Below, piece after piece: positions 9,276 to 17,861 of a stretch of 64,000 bases of DNA. Source of the stretch: CAYQMF01 sp964418595 (GTDB taxonomy: Bacteria > Planctomycetota > UBA1135 > UBA2386). Both the position numbers and the translations under genes were made by a program. The notes under the pieces were generated by a model that had not been told where the DNA came from, made no database searches, and saw nothing but the letters and a program-made list of their open reading frames with translations. How positions within the stretch are numbered: the stretch's first letter is position 1; every line of letters starts with the position of its first letter. The DNA is taken from the NCBI GenBank assembly GCA_964418595.1, contig CAYQMF010000007.1, forward strand, positions 1 through 64,000, given 5' to 3'.

Positions 9276-11312
9276 TCAGAACCTGGTGGTGACCGCGAGG
9301 CGCAGCGCGAACGGCTCGGCCGGGTGGAAGTGCACGTCGGCGTAGCCGCCGTCGTCCGGGCCGGAGGGCTCGCCGAAGCGGCGCGATGCGTAGGCGTACT
9401 CGACGTCGGCGTCGGCCTCGTCGAGCAGGTTGAGGGCGTCGAGGGTGATCGTGGTGCGCTCGTCGATCCGCGCGCCCAGGCGCAGGTCGACGCGCCACGC
9501 GACGCGCGACCGCACGCTGCCGTCCTCCGTGAGCGGCCGCGGTCCGACGTAGCGGGTGCGCAGGCTGGCGAAGAACACGTCGCCGTGCGCGGTGAGGCCG
9601 GCGCTCGCCTGCGTCTCGATGGCGCCGACGATCGCGTCGCGGCCGGGTGCCACCGAGCGCGCCCGTGCGCGTGTCCAGGTCGCCTCGGCGTCGAGGTCGA
9701 GGCAGTCGCTGGCCGCGTAGCGCCCGCTCCACTCGAAGCCCGCGCGTCGCGCCGCTGGCCCCGCCTCCGTCGTGCCCGCGTCACCGGCGAACACGAGTTC
9801 GGAGTCGGTGTCGAGCACGAACGCGGTGAGCGTGTTGTGGAAGCCGGGCGCCACTTCGGCGCGGACGCCGACCTCGGCGCCGCGGCTGCGCACGAGCGGA
9901 CGCACGCGGGCGCCGTCGCCGGGTGCCGCGGTGGTGGGGTCGTCGCGCAGCGTGGCGCCGCGGGAGTCGTTCGAGTGGAAGCCGAACCCGGCGTTGGCGA
10001 ACAGGTCGATGCCATCGGCGGCGCGCAGCGCCACGCCGAAGCGCGGACTCAGCAGCGCGCCGGTGCGGTCGCCGGAGTTGGCGGCGAGGTCGCTGTCGAC
10101 GTCCATCGCCACCGCGTCGCCGCGCAGGCCCAGCGTCGTGCGCACGCGGTCGGTCCACTGCACGCGCTGCTCGCCGAAGACGCCGAGCTGGTGCACGCCG
10201 ACGTCGTCCTGCCGCACCGTGCCGATGCGCCGCCGCGCTTGCGTGCGATGCAGGCCGACCCGGGCGAGGTCGCTGCGCACCTGGATGCCGAGCGCGTGCT
10301 CCACCGGCACGCCGTCCAGCGCGCCGAACCAGCGCTGTTCGACGTCGCCGCCGATCGCGACGCGCCGGTCGGTCTGCTCGATCTGGTCGCCGGCCACCGG
10401 GTCGGCGAGCGCGTAGGTGAAGTTCGAGAACAGATCGAACTCGTACCCGCGCGCCCACACGGCGGCACGGCTGGCCGCCTCGTCGCGCTCCCGCCACCAG
10501 GCACCGTGCAGGGCCACCTGGCGCGTGCTGCCACCGTCGCTGCCATCCAGCGTGTCGAAGCGACCGAGTTCGCCACGCGCGACCGCGCGCGCGGGGATCT
10601 GGTCGGTCGCCCTCCACTCGCCGTCGTGCGCGAGCAGCGTCAGCGATGCGCCTTCGGCCTCGTCGCCGCGCGACCAGCGCAGCACGGCGTTGCCGCGGTC
10701 GTGGTCGTCGCCCACCGTGAACGGGCCGTCGGCGTGGCGACCCTCGAGGCCGAGCAGGAGATCACCCTTCGCCCACGGCACCGACCACGCCACCAGCGCG
10801 CGGCCGTGCCCGAACGCGCCGACCTCTACCTGGGCGATGCCGCGGTCGAGGCGGCGCACGTAGTCGATGTCGATGGCCCCGGCGCTGGCGAAGTCGCCGT
10901 CGCGCGCGACGTACGGGCCCTTGCGGAAGTCGACGCGCTGGACGAGTTCGGGGATCAGGAAGCCGAGGTCGGTGTAGCCTTGGCCGTGCGCGTGGCTCGG
11001 CAGGTTCACCGGGATGCCAGCGACGGTCGTGCGCAGGTCGGTGCCGTGGTCGAGGTCGAAGCCGCGCAGGTACATCTGGTTGCCCTTGCCGCCGCCGCTG
11101 TGCTGCGTCACGGCGAGGCCGGGCACCGCCTCCAGGAGATCGGCCACCCGGGCGAGCGGCCGGCGCTGCAGGTCGGCTGCGTCGATCGAGCCGGAGCTGG
11201 CGGTGTCCGTCGCGACCGTGTTGTCACCCGTAGCTCCTTCCACCACGACGCGGTGATCTTGCGCCGCGGTCTTCATGGCCAGGGTGAAGACGATGGCGAG
11301 CGCGGGCCGCAT
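9276..11312 (-). CDS. TonB-dependent outer-membrane receptor
   Basis: 678 residues. The start at 11312 gives a signal peptide (MRPALAIVFTLAMKTAAQ); in-frame residues upstream are low-quality. A TonB-box-like RVVVEG follows the cleavage site. The plug domain is at about 35-150, with RVADLLEAVPGLAV, YLRGFDLDHGTDL and RVDFRKGPYVARDGDFASAG. A long beta-barrel ends in a C-terminal Phe (TTRF), as expected for BAM insertion. The substrate is not evident; no siderophore, cobalamin or sugar genes adjoin. It is co-transcribed with the downstream TonB gene and divergent from the ECF sigma gene at 11450, which could couple their control. Confidence 0.88.
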   Translation of the reverse strand: MRPALAIVFTLAMKTAAQDHRVVVEGATGDNTVATDTASSGSIDAADLQRRPLARVADLLEAVPGLAVTQHSGGGKGNQMYLRGFDLDHGTDLRTTVAGIPVNLPSHAHGQGYTDLGFLIPELVQRVDFRKGPYVARDGDFASAGAIDIDYVRRLDRGIAQVEVGAFGHGRALVAWSVPWAKGDLLLGLEGRHADGPFTVGDDHDRGNAVLRWSRGDEAEGASLTLLAHDGEWRATDQIPARAVARGELGRFDTLDGSDGGSTRQVALHGAWWRERDEAASRAAVWARGYEFDLFSNFTYALADPVAGDQIEQTDRRVAIGGDVEQRWFGALDGVPVEHALGIQVRSDLARVGLHRTQARRRIGTVRQDDVGVHQLGVFGEQRVQWTDRVRTTLGLRGDAVAMDVDSDLAANSGDRTGALLSPRFGVALRAADGIDLFANAGFGFHSNDSRGATLRDDPTTAAPGDGARVRPLVRSRGAEVGVRAEVAPGFHNTLTAFVLDTDSELVFAGDAGTTEAGPAARRAGFEWSGRYAASDCLDLDAEATWTRARARSVAPGRDAIVGAIETQASAGLTAHGDVFFASLRTRYVGPRPLTEDGSVRSRVAWRVDLRLGARIDERTTITLDALNLLDEADADVEYAYASRRFGEPSGPDDGGYADVHFHPAEPFALRLAVTTRF

Positions 11313-11370
11313 CCCTGCGTCAGGTAGACCGCGGCGCCGGCATGTCAGGGAGAAAGGGACCTCGCCCCCC

Positions 11371-11403
11371 TTGCCGACCCGGGGTGGCCTGCGGATTAAT
11401 CCG
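11371..11403 (+). promoter_or_regulatory. Candidate promoter and 12-bp palindrome upstream of ECF sigma gene
   Basis: In the 137-bp divergent gap between the TonB receptor and the sigma gene, TTGCCG (11371-11376) and GATTAA (11394-11399) are separated by 17 bp. The second hexamer lies inside a perfect palindrome CGGATTAATCCG (11392-11403), an operator-like element in an otherwise GC-rich sequence. A (CG)n run follows near 11420-11434. Which of the two divergent genes it controls is unknown; the ChrR-type sigma consensus is not obvious here. Confidence 0.35.
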
Positions 11404-11449
11404 TACCACCTCCCATCCGCCGCGCGCGCGCGCGCGTAGGCCTTCGCAG

Positions 11450-12058
11450 ATGAGCCAGCCCCGCCCATCCCTCCGCTTGCACCCGGCTTCGGCGCCGCCG
11501 CCGCTCGCCGACGCGATCGCGCGCATCGTCGCGCGCGACGAGCAGGGCCTCACGGTGCTGTACCAGGCCTGCGCGCGCCGGGTGCTCGGGCTGGCGCTGC
11601 GCATCGTCGCCGACCGGCATGCGGCCGAAGAGGTCGTCGTCGACACCTTCAAGCAGGTGTGGGATCGCGCCGCCGGCTACCACGCCGGCCGGGGCACCGT
11701 GATCGCCTGGGTGCTGACGATCGCGCGCACGCGGGCGGTCGACCGCCGCCGTCGCCTGGGCCTGCCGCGCGCCGGTCAGGCCGAGATCGCCGACCTCGCC
11801 GCCGCGGCGTTCGCGCGCGAGGTCACCCCCGCCGACGAGATCGACCAGGCCGAGCGCGCCGCCAGGGTGCGCACCGCCACCGCGGCGCTGCCGCGTGGCC
11901 AACGCGAGGCGCTCGCCGCCGCGTTCTTCTCCGGGCTCACGCACACCGAGATCGCGACGACCTTGCAGGTGCCGCTGGGCACCGTCAAGAGCCGGATCCG
12001 CGACGGCCTGCTCGCGCTGCGCCGCGCGCTCGCCACCGAACAGGAACGAACCGAATGA
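11450..12058 (+). CDS. ECF sigma factor (RpoE-like), partner of ChrR-like anti-sigma
   Basis: About 202 residues with sigma-70 region 2 (RDEQGLTVLYQACARRVLGL, then AEEVVVDTFKQVWDRA and VIAWVLTIARTRAVDRRRR) and region 4 (ALPRGQREALAAAFFSGLTH, T-E-I-A-T-T-L-Q-V-P-L-G-T-V-K-S-R-I-R-D-G). The start at 11450 (MSQPRPSL) fits the family better than the longer in-frame start at 11342, whose extra residues are Arg/Pro-rich. Its TGA overlaps the anti-sigma ATG (ATGA), the classic sigma/anti-sigma coupling. It presumably directs transcription of an envelope or oxidative-stress regulon that may include the genes downstream to 18.5 kb. Confidence 0.88.
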   Translation: MSQPRPSLRLHPASAPPPLADAIARIVARDEQGLTVLYQACARRVLGLALRIVADRHAAEEVVVDTFKQVWDRAAGYHAGRGTVIAWVLTIARTRAVDRRRRLGLPRAGQAEIADLAAAAFAREVTPADEIDQAERAARVRTATAALPRGQREALAAAFFSGLTHTEIATTLQVPLGTVKSRIRDGLLALRRALATEQERTE

Positions 12059-12687
12059 ACCCTGACGACCCGATCCCCGCGCCCGACTCCGCCGACGCGC
12101 TCGGCGACGCGGCCCTGCACGCCTTCGGTGTGCTCTCGGCCGACGCCGCGCGCGCGTTCGAGGCGCGCGTCGACGCAGACCGCACGCTCGAAGCCGAACT
12201 CGAGGCCTGCCGTGCGGTGGTGGGCGACCTCGCCCTGCTCGCGCCGGCGTCGGCGCCGCCGGCCGATCTGCTGCACCGCGTGTTGCTGCGCGTGCGCGAG
12301 CCGATGCGGCCGTCCACGCCGTTTGCGGCGGTGATCCAGGATGCGCGGGTCGAGGGCAAGCGCTTCGTGCTGGGCGGCGACGGCGGCTTCGTGCCGTTGC
12401 GTGTGGAAGGCGTCACCGCGCGCACGCTGCACCGCGACGCCGCGGCCGGCTACGCCACCGTGCTCGTGCGCATGGCGCCGGGCGCGTCCTACCCGGCGCA
12501 CCGCCACGCCGACGACGAGGAGTGCTACGTGCTCGAGGGCGACCTGCAGGTCGGCGAGCAGGACATGGTCGCGGGCGACTACCAGCTCGCGCCGCGCGGC
12601 AGCCTGCACCCGGTGCAGTCCACGCGCGGCGGCTGCCTGCTGCTCCTTCGGTCGTCGTTGCACGACGAGCTGGTGCAGGCGGGCTGA
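12055..12687 (+). CDS. ChrR-like anti-sigma factor with C-terminal cupin
   Basis: 210 residues. The N-terminal about 90 residues resemble a helical anti-sigma domain (LHAFGVLSADAARAFEARVD). The C-terminal cupin keeps the ChrR metal ligands: H149, H151 and E155 in PAHRHADDEE, and H185 in SLHPV, spaced almost as in Rhodobacter ChrR (H141, H143, E147, H177). The N-terminal H-x3-C-x2-C zinc motif of ChrR is not seen (only C52 nearby), so this is a zinc-less anti-sigma domain or a diverged one. In ChrR the cupin responds to singlet oxygen and organic peroxide; a similar trigger is inferred. Overlap with the sigma gene supports direct partnership. Confidence 0.85.
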   Translation: MNPDDPIPAPDSADALGDAALHAFGVLSADAARAFEARVDADRTLEAELEACRAVVGDLALLAPASAPPADLLHRVLLRVREPMRPSTPFAAVIQDARVEGKRFVLGGDGGFVPLRVEGVTARTLHRDAAAGYATVLVRMAPGASYPAHRHADDEECYVLEGDLQVGEQDMVAGDYQLAPRGSLHPVQSTRGGCLLLLRSSLHDELVQAG

Positions 12688-12696
12688 GGAGCCGGC

Positions 12697-13971
12697 ATGT
12701 CGTCTTTCTCTCCCTTCGGGCCCAGGGTCCGTCCCGACGCGGTCAGCGACGCGGTCGAGGACGCCCTGGTGGAGTTCGTGCTGCGGCGTGAGGCCGAGCC
12801 GGAGCTGACTCCGCCGGCGTTCGCCGCGGCGTTGCCGGCGGCCCTGCGCGCGGACTTCGAGCGAGAGGCGGCGGCACTGCTCGCGGCCGACAGCCGCGTG
12901 CGTCCGGCCATTCCGGCGCGGGTCGGTCGCTACCGCATCGTCGACCTGCTCGGCGAAGGCGGCACGGCGCGCGTGTACGCGGCCGAGGACGAAGCGACCG
13001 GCGCGCCGGTCGCGGTGAAGGTGCTGCACGCGCACGTCGCCGGGCACGCGCACGCCCGCGCGCGGCTGCGGCGCGAGGCGCGCATCGCCGCGGCGCTGAG
13101 GCACCCGCGGCTCGTGCGCGTGCTTGCGCACGGCGAGGCCGACGGCCAGGTCTTCCTGGTGATGGAGCGCGTGGCCGGCCGTTCCCTGCAGCAGCACCTG
13201 CGCGAGCGGCGGCATCCGTGGTTCTGCGATCACCGCGCGATCGCACGCAGCTTCGCGGCGGTGGCGGAGGGGATGCATGCGGCGCACGCGCACGGACACA
13301 TCCACCGCGACCTCAAGCCGGGCAACCTCATGCTCGGCGACGACGGGTCGCTGACCGTGCTCGACTTCGGCCTGTCGGCGGCGCCCGACGGCGACCTGAC
13401 GCGCACCTCGGACTTCTTCGGCACGCCCGCCTACATGGCGCCGGAACAGGCAGGCGCCGAGCACGACGCCATCGGCCCCGCCACCGATGTGTACGCGCTC
13501 GGCGCCGTGCTCTACGAGTGCGTGACCGGCCGGCCTGCGGTGCGTGCGGGCGCCCTGCCGCGCGTGCTCGATGCCGTGCGCGCGGGCAGGATCCCGGCCG
13601 CGCACCGCGTGGCGCGCGTGCCGCGCGCGCTGTCGCGCGTGCTCTCGCAAAGCCTCGCGCGCAGCCCGCGGCATCGCTACGCCGACGCGGCGGGGTTCGC
13701 CGCCGACCTGCGGGCGTTCGCCGAAGGGTGCGAGCCCGTCGCGGCGCGGCCGCGGCGCGCGCGGCTGTGGACGGTGGGGGCGCTGGCCTGCGCGGCCGCG
13801 TGCGTTGCCCTGGGTGTGTCGGCTTGCCGGAGCGCGGCGCCGGCTTCGGCACCGATGGCGGCGCCGACGCTGCCCCGCGAGTTGTTCGACCTCGCGCAGC
13901 GCGGCGACGCGGTTTCGTTCGAGCGCGAACTGCAGCGCGTGCTCCGCGCGGCGCGCGATCGACGCGATTGA
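12697..13971 (+). CDS. Membrane-anchored Ser/Thr protein kinase (PknB-like)
   Basis: 424 residues. The Hanks-type kinase domain spans about 72-345: glycine loop LGEGGTARVY, VAVKVLH lysine, HIHRDLKPGNLML catalytic loop, LDFGLSAAP for DFG, and a GTPAYMAPEQ activation-segment end. An N-terminal about 70-residue helical extension precedes it. A single transmembrane helix (about 355-375, LWTVGALACAAACVALGVSA) leaves only a short outer tail, with no PASTA or other sensor. A GAGGAG ribosome-binding site (12686-12691) precedes the ATG. Located 9 bp after the anti-sigma gene, it may phosphorylate the sigma/anti-sigma pair or other members of the cluster; this is inferred from context. Confidence 0.9.
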   Translation: MSSFSPFGPRVRPDAVSDAVEDALVEFVLRREAEPELTPPAFAAALPAALRADFEREAAALLAADSRVRPAIPARVGRYRIVDLLGEGGTARVYAAEDEATGAPVAVKVLHAHVAGHAHARARLRREARIAAALRHPRLVRVLAHGEADGQVFLVMERVAGRSLQQHLRERRHPWFCDHRAIARSFAAVAEGMHAAHAHGHIHRDLKPGNLMLGDDGSLTVLDFGLSAAPDGDLTRTSDFFGTPAYMAPEQAGAEHDAIGPATDVYALGAVLYECVTGRPAVRAGALPRVLDAVRAGRIPAAHRVARVPRALSRVLSQSLARSPRHRYADAAGFAADLRAFAEGCEPVAARPRRARLWTVGALACAAACVALGVSACRSAAPASAPMAAPTLPRELFDLAQRGDAVSFERELQRVLRAARDRRD

Positions 13972-14018
13972 GGCAGGGTCGCCTGACACGTCTTTGCCGC
14001 GCCCTACCTGGAGAGGGC

Positions 14019-15272
14019 ATGAGGCGATACCTCTCGTGCATCCTGCTCCTGCTCGCCGCCTGCGGCGATGCGACTCCCGTGCTCGACGATCTGGGTCTTG
14101 TGCTCGTGGCGCAGGGGGGCGAGGGCGAGGTGGACCAACGCATCGCGGAGGCGCAGGCCGGCGTGCGCAGCGGGCGCAACGTGGTCGAGGATCTCGAGCG
14201 TCTGGGCCGCGCGTTCGTCGCGAAGGCCCGGGCGACGCAGGACCCGGGCTTCTACAAGCTCGCCGAGGCCTGCGCCGACGGCATCGAGCGGCGGCAGGGG
14301 GGGCATCCCGGCGGGCGTCTGCTGCGCGGGCACGTGCTGCACAGCCTGCACCGCTTCGCGGCGGCCGAGACCGTTGCGCGCGCGCTCGTGGCCGAGCGCG
14401 GCGACTTCGCGGACCACGGCCTGCTCGGTGACGTGCTCTACGACAAGGGCGACCCGGCCGCGGCGCTGCAGTCGTACCAGCGCATGCTCGACCAGAAACC
14501 CTGCCTGCAGAGCTACGCGCGCGCGGCGCAGGTGCGCTGGTTGTGTGGCGATCTCGACGGCGCCCGCGAGCTGCTGCGGCTCGCCGTCGGTGCCGGCAGC
14601 CTGCGCGACCGCGAGGCGCTGGGCTGGGCGCTGGCGCGGCTCGCGAGCGTGGAGCTGCAGGCCGGACACCTGGATGCCGCGGCGGCGCTGTGCGCGCGCG
14701 GCGCCGAGATCGATGCCGACCACGTCCTGTTGGCGCTGGTCCGCGCCCGCCTGCTCATGGCGCAGGGCGACGTGGCGGGCGCGGCGGCGTCGGCGGCGCG
14801 GGCGGCCGAGCGCTGTCCGTTGCCGGAGCATCGCTGGCTTGCGGCCGACCTCGCCCGCGAGAAGGGCGACCTGGCTGGCGCGACGGCGATCGAGGCCGGG
14901 CTCGAAGTCACCGGGGCGGCCGACGACCCGCGGCACTTCGCGCTCTGGCTGCTGGCACGCGGCCGCGATCCTGGTGTGGCGCTCCGCCTCGCCGAGCAGG
15001 AGCTGGCCGATCGCGGCGACGTGTTCACGCACGACCTGCACGCCTGGGCACTGTTCGCGAGCCAACGGCTCGATGCGGCTGCCGCGGCGATGACCCGCGC
15101 GCTCGCGCTCGACACCGGCGACGCGCGCCTGGAGTACCACGCCGGCGCGATCGCTGCCGCGCGCGGTGACCGCGTGGTCGCGCGTGCGCACTTCGGGCGC
15201 GCGCAGGCCGCCGCCGCCACGCTCTGTCCCTCCGAGCGCGCCGACCTGATCCGTCGCGCCGCCGCGCTGTGA
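14019..15272 (+). CDS. TPR-repeat lipoprotein
   Basis: 417 residues. The N-terminus MRRYLSCILLLLAACGDA carries a lipobox (LAAC), so the protein is probably anchored as a lipoprotein. From about residue 100 on it is alpha-helical with degenerate tetratricopeptide repeats (G-D-x-x-A-A-L-x-x-Y, A-x-x-A-A-A-A-x-x-R patterns), suited to protein interaction. The start follows a GGAGAGG ribosome-binding site at 14010-14016. It lies between the kinase gene and the DUF4331 gene on the same strand. TPR proteins next to DUF4331 proteins are, to my recollection, a recurring pairing, which suggests a joint envelope complex. Confidence 0.78.
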   Translation: MRRYLSCILLLLAACGDATPVLDDLGLVLVAQGGEGEVDQRIAEAQAGVRSGRNVVEDLERLGRAFVAKARATQDPGFYKLAEACADGIERRQGGHPGGRLLRGHVLHSLHRFAAAETVARALVAERGDFADHGLLGDVLYDKGDPAAALQSYQRMLDQKPCLQSYARAAQVRWLCGDLDGARELLRLAVGAGSLRDREALGWALARLASVELQAGHLDAAAALCARGAEIDADHVLLALVRARLLMAQGDVAGAAASAARAAERCPLPEHRWLAADLAREKGDLAGATAIEAGLEVTGAADDPRHFALWLLARGRDPGVALRLAEQELADRGDVFTHDLHAWALFASQRLDAAAAAMTRALALDTGDARLEYHAGAIAAARGDRVVARAHFGRAQAAAATLCPSERADLIRRAAAL

Positions 15273-15362
15273 CCCGCGCACCGGACCGTACCCCTCGGGG
15301 ACGGCGGTGCGCCACGTCGGCGCACCGTGACGTCCCGAGCAAACCGTTGGACGACTGACCAC

Positions 15363-16805
15363 ATGAACCTGCTTCCGCTGCGCGCCACCCTCTGTGGCGC
15401 TCTCACCGCGAGTGCGCTCCTGGCCTCGAGCCACATGGACGCCCCGCTCATCACCCTCGACGATGCCGCGAACACGACCGACGTGTACGCGTTCGTGTCC
15501 GGCCGCGAGGGCCGCAAGTACCTCACCACCGCCGTGGCGGTGTACCCGTTCGAGGATCCGGGCATCGGGCCCAACAAGTACAACTTCGACCCGAACGTGC
15601 TCTACGCACTGCACGTGTCGCTGGGCAACGACCTCGCCCGCGGCAAGTCGACGATCAGTTACTTCTTCGAGTTCACGACCGAGGAGCGCACCCGCAACAC
15701 GATCCTGCAGTCCTACACCGGCGTCGTGAACGACGTCGCCGATCCGGCGCAGAACCTGGTGCAGCGCTACAAGGTGTGGGCGATGGACACGCGCCGCGGC
15801 GGCGCGGGCTTCCGCATGCTCGGCAACGGAGTCGTGCCGCCCAACAACCAGGGGCGCGCGACGCCGCACTACAACACGCACAGTGGCGATGGGCCCGCGC
15901 TCGAGGGTGTGGCGAACGCCGCGTCGCTCGACCGCTTCACCCGGCAGAGCATCGCGTGCCTCGACGGCGACTACCGCTCGTTCGCCGGCCAGCGCGAGGA
16001 CGGGTTCTACGGCGACATCAACGCCATCTTCGACCTGCTGAGCCTGCGTGGTCCCGGCCAGGCGCGCGACAGCCAGGGTGGCTTCAACGTGCACACGATC
16101 GCGCTCGAGATCCCGATGGCGGCGATCGGCGGCGACATGCAGGTGGCGGGTGTGCACGCCACGACCTACCGCCGCCAGGTCGAGGTGCGGTTCGACACGC
16201 GCGATCCGATCCGGCTCGGCAGCTGGGTGCAGGTCGGGCGGCAGGGCAACCCGCTGTTCTGCGAGGGCTTCGTCGCCATCGCCGACAAGGACGAATACAA
16301 CCGCACCACTCCCGATCGCGACGCCGCCCTGTTCCAGGGCTACGCGCTGCAACCGGAGCTGGCCCGCCTGCTGAACGCGATCGTGTTCCGCAACAGCCCG
16401 ATCCCGGGGATCGAGACCGGGCGCACCGACCTCGCCGGGATCTTCATCCCCGACCTCATCAAGGTCGACCTGTCGACGCCGCCGGCGCGGCGCGCGGGCG
16501 GCGGCGCGCAGCACGCCACCAACCCCGACGACCCGGGCTTCTCGCGCGTGTCGATCTTCGGCGGCGACGTGCTGTTCAGCCGGCTGCAGAACACTGACGT
16601 GCCCGGCGGCTGGCCGAACGGGCGGCGCTTCGGTGACGACGTCGTCGACATCGGCGTGAGCGCGATCATCAGCGACCTGCGCGTCTCGCCGCCGGTGATC
16701 CGCACCGCCGGCGACAACGTCGATCGCAACGATGTCGCCTACAACAAGGTGTTCCCGTACGCGGCGACGCCGTTGAACGGGCGCAACCACGTGCACGACC
16801 GCTGA
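15363..16805 (+). CDS. DUF4331-family secreted protein
   Basis: 480 residues. Right after a signal peptide (LCGALTASALLA) the mature N-terminus reads SSHMDAPLITLDDAANTTDV then YAFVSGREGRKY, the hallmark S-S-H-x-[ED]-A-P-L-I-T and T-D-V-Y-A-F-V of DUF4331. The rest is beta-rich with blocks such as VHTIALEIP and SRVSIFGGDVLFSRLQNTDV typical of the family. The biochemical function is unknown. It sits 90 bp after the TPR lipoprotein gene and just before the HupE/UreJ-like gene, in a cluster framed by ECF sigma genes, which points to an envelope role under stress control. Confidence 0.88.
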   Translation: MNLLPLRATLCGALTASALLASSHMDAPLITLDDAANTTDVYAFVSGREGRKYLTTAVAVYPFEDPGIGPNKYNFDPNVLYALHVSLGNDLARGKSTISYFFEFTTEERTRNTILQSYTGVVNDVADPAQNLVQRYKVWAMDTRRGGAGFRMLGNGVVPPNNQGRATPHYNTHSGDGPALEGVANAASLDRFTRQSIACLDGDYRSFAGQREDGFYGDINAIFDLLSLRGPGQARDSQGGFNVHTIALEIPMAAIGGDMQVAGVHATTYRRQVEVRFDTRDPIRLGSWVQVGRQGNPLFCEGFVAIADKDEYNRTTPDRDAALFQGYALQPELARLLNAIVFRNSPIPGIETGRTDLAGIFIPDLIKVDLSTPPARRAGGGAQHATNPDDPGFSRVSIFGGDVLFSRLQNTDVPGGWPNGRRFGDDVVDIGVSAIISDLRVSPPVIRTAGDNVDRNDVAYNKVFPYAATPLNGRNHVHDR

Positions 16806-16820
16806 TCCATGGAGCACGCC

Positions 16821-17861
16821 ATGAGCGACATCGCGCGCTGGTTGCCTGCCCTGCGAGCCGGTGCGCTCGGCGTGGCGGCGCTCATCGCCGTGCCTTTGGC
16901 GGCTCACGACCCGGGGCTGAGCGGGCTGCAGGTCCGACTCACCCCGGATGCGATCGCCGTGGAGATGACGCTCGCCGCGGCGGACTTCGCGGCGGGCCCG
17001 GCCAAGCTCGGCGAGCTCGCGTCGGTGGGACGTGGGTTCGTGCGAGTCGCCGGCGCTGCGCCGCTGACCTGGGATCACTTCGTCGCCGACAACGACGAAG
17101 ACGGCGGCGTCGTACTGCGCTACCAGGCGGCGCGGCACGCCGACGCGGAGTTCGCGCTGGACGTGCCGCTGCTCGCGGCGATGCCCTTCGGGCATCGCCA
17201 GTTCGTTGTGGTGACGGAAGGCACCCGCCAGGTGGCGCAGGCCCTGCTCGGTCGCGATGCCCGCAGCATGCGTTGGTCGCTCGGTCCCGCCGAGACACGG
17301 ACGCAGGCGCCGCTGGCAGTGGCGACGGGCTTCGTCGCCACCGGGGTCGAGCACGTCGTCACCGGTTACGACCACCTGCTCTTCCTCCTGGGGCTGCTGC
17401 TCACGGTCGCGTCGTGGCGTCAGGCGCTCGGGGTCGTCACCACGTTCACCGTGGCGCACTCGCTCACGCTCGCCGCGGCGACGTTCCAGGTCGTGAGCCT
17501 GCCAGGAACGCTGGTGGAATGCGCGATTGCCGCTTCGGTGGCGTTCGTGGGCGCGGAGAACCTGCTGCGCGACGTGCGGCGCCCGCGCATCGCGCTCACC
17601 TTCCTCTTCGGCCTCGTGCACGGGCTCGGCTTCGCCGGCTGTCTCGCCGACCTCGGCACGGCCTCGGGCATGGCGATGGCGCTGCCCCTCTTGACCTTCA
17701 ACCTCGGCGTCGAGGTCGGTCAGCTCGCGCTGGTCGCGTGCGGGCTGCCGGTGCTGCTCTGGTTGCGCCGCCGGCCGCGGCTTCGTGATCCCGCGTGCAC
17801 TGGGCTGTCGCTCGTCGTGCTCGTCGCCGGCGCCCTCTGGTTGCTGGAGCGCCTGCCGTGA
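16821..17861 (+). CDS. HupE/UreJ-like membrane protein
   Basis: About 346 residues. A signal or anchor segment is followed by a periplasmic beta domain (about 30-165) and a C-terminal bundle of six or so transmembrane helices. The membrane part has the HupE/UreJ_2 signature: G-V-E-H-V-V-T-G-Y-D-H-L-L-F, FTVAHSLTLA and FGLVHGLGFAG, with conserved His/Asp in the membrane. HupE and UreJ proteins are linked to nickel supply; this subfamily is broader and the substrate is unknown. The ATG at 16821 is preferred because GGAG at 16811-16814 is well spaced from it; an ATG at 16809 overlaps that site. Its TGA overlaps the next sigma gene (GTGA). Confidence 0.82.
   Translation: MSDIARWLPALRAGALGVAALIAVPLAAHDPGLSGLQVRLTPDAIAVEMTLAAADFAAGPAKLGELASVGRGFVRVAGAAPLTWDHFVADNDEDGGVVLRYQAARHADAEFALDVPLLAAMPFGHRQFVVVTEGTRQVAQALLGRDARSMRWSLGPAETRTQAPLAVATGFVATGVEHVVTGYDHLLFLLGLLLTVASWRQALGVVTTFTVAHSLTLAAATFQVVSLPGTLVECAIAASVAFVGAENLLRDVRRPRIALTFLFGLVHGLGFAGCLADLGTASGMAMALPLLTFNLGVEVGQLALVACGLPVLLWLRRRPRLRDPACTGLSLVVLVAGALWLLERLP

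Noticed and set aside
11420..11434. Alternating CG run as a functional Z-DNA or recombination site
   Set aside because: Short and expected by composition in this genome; no other evidence.
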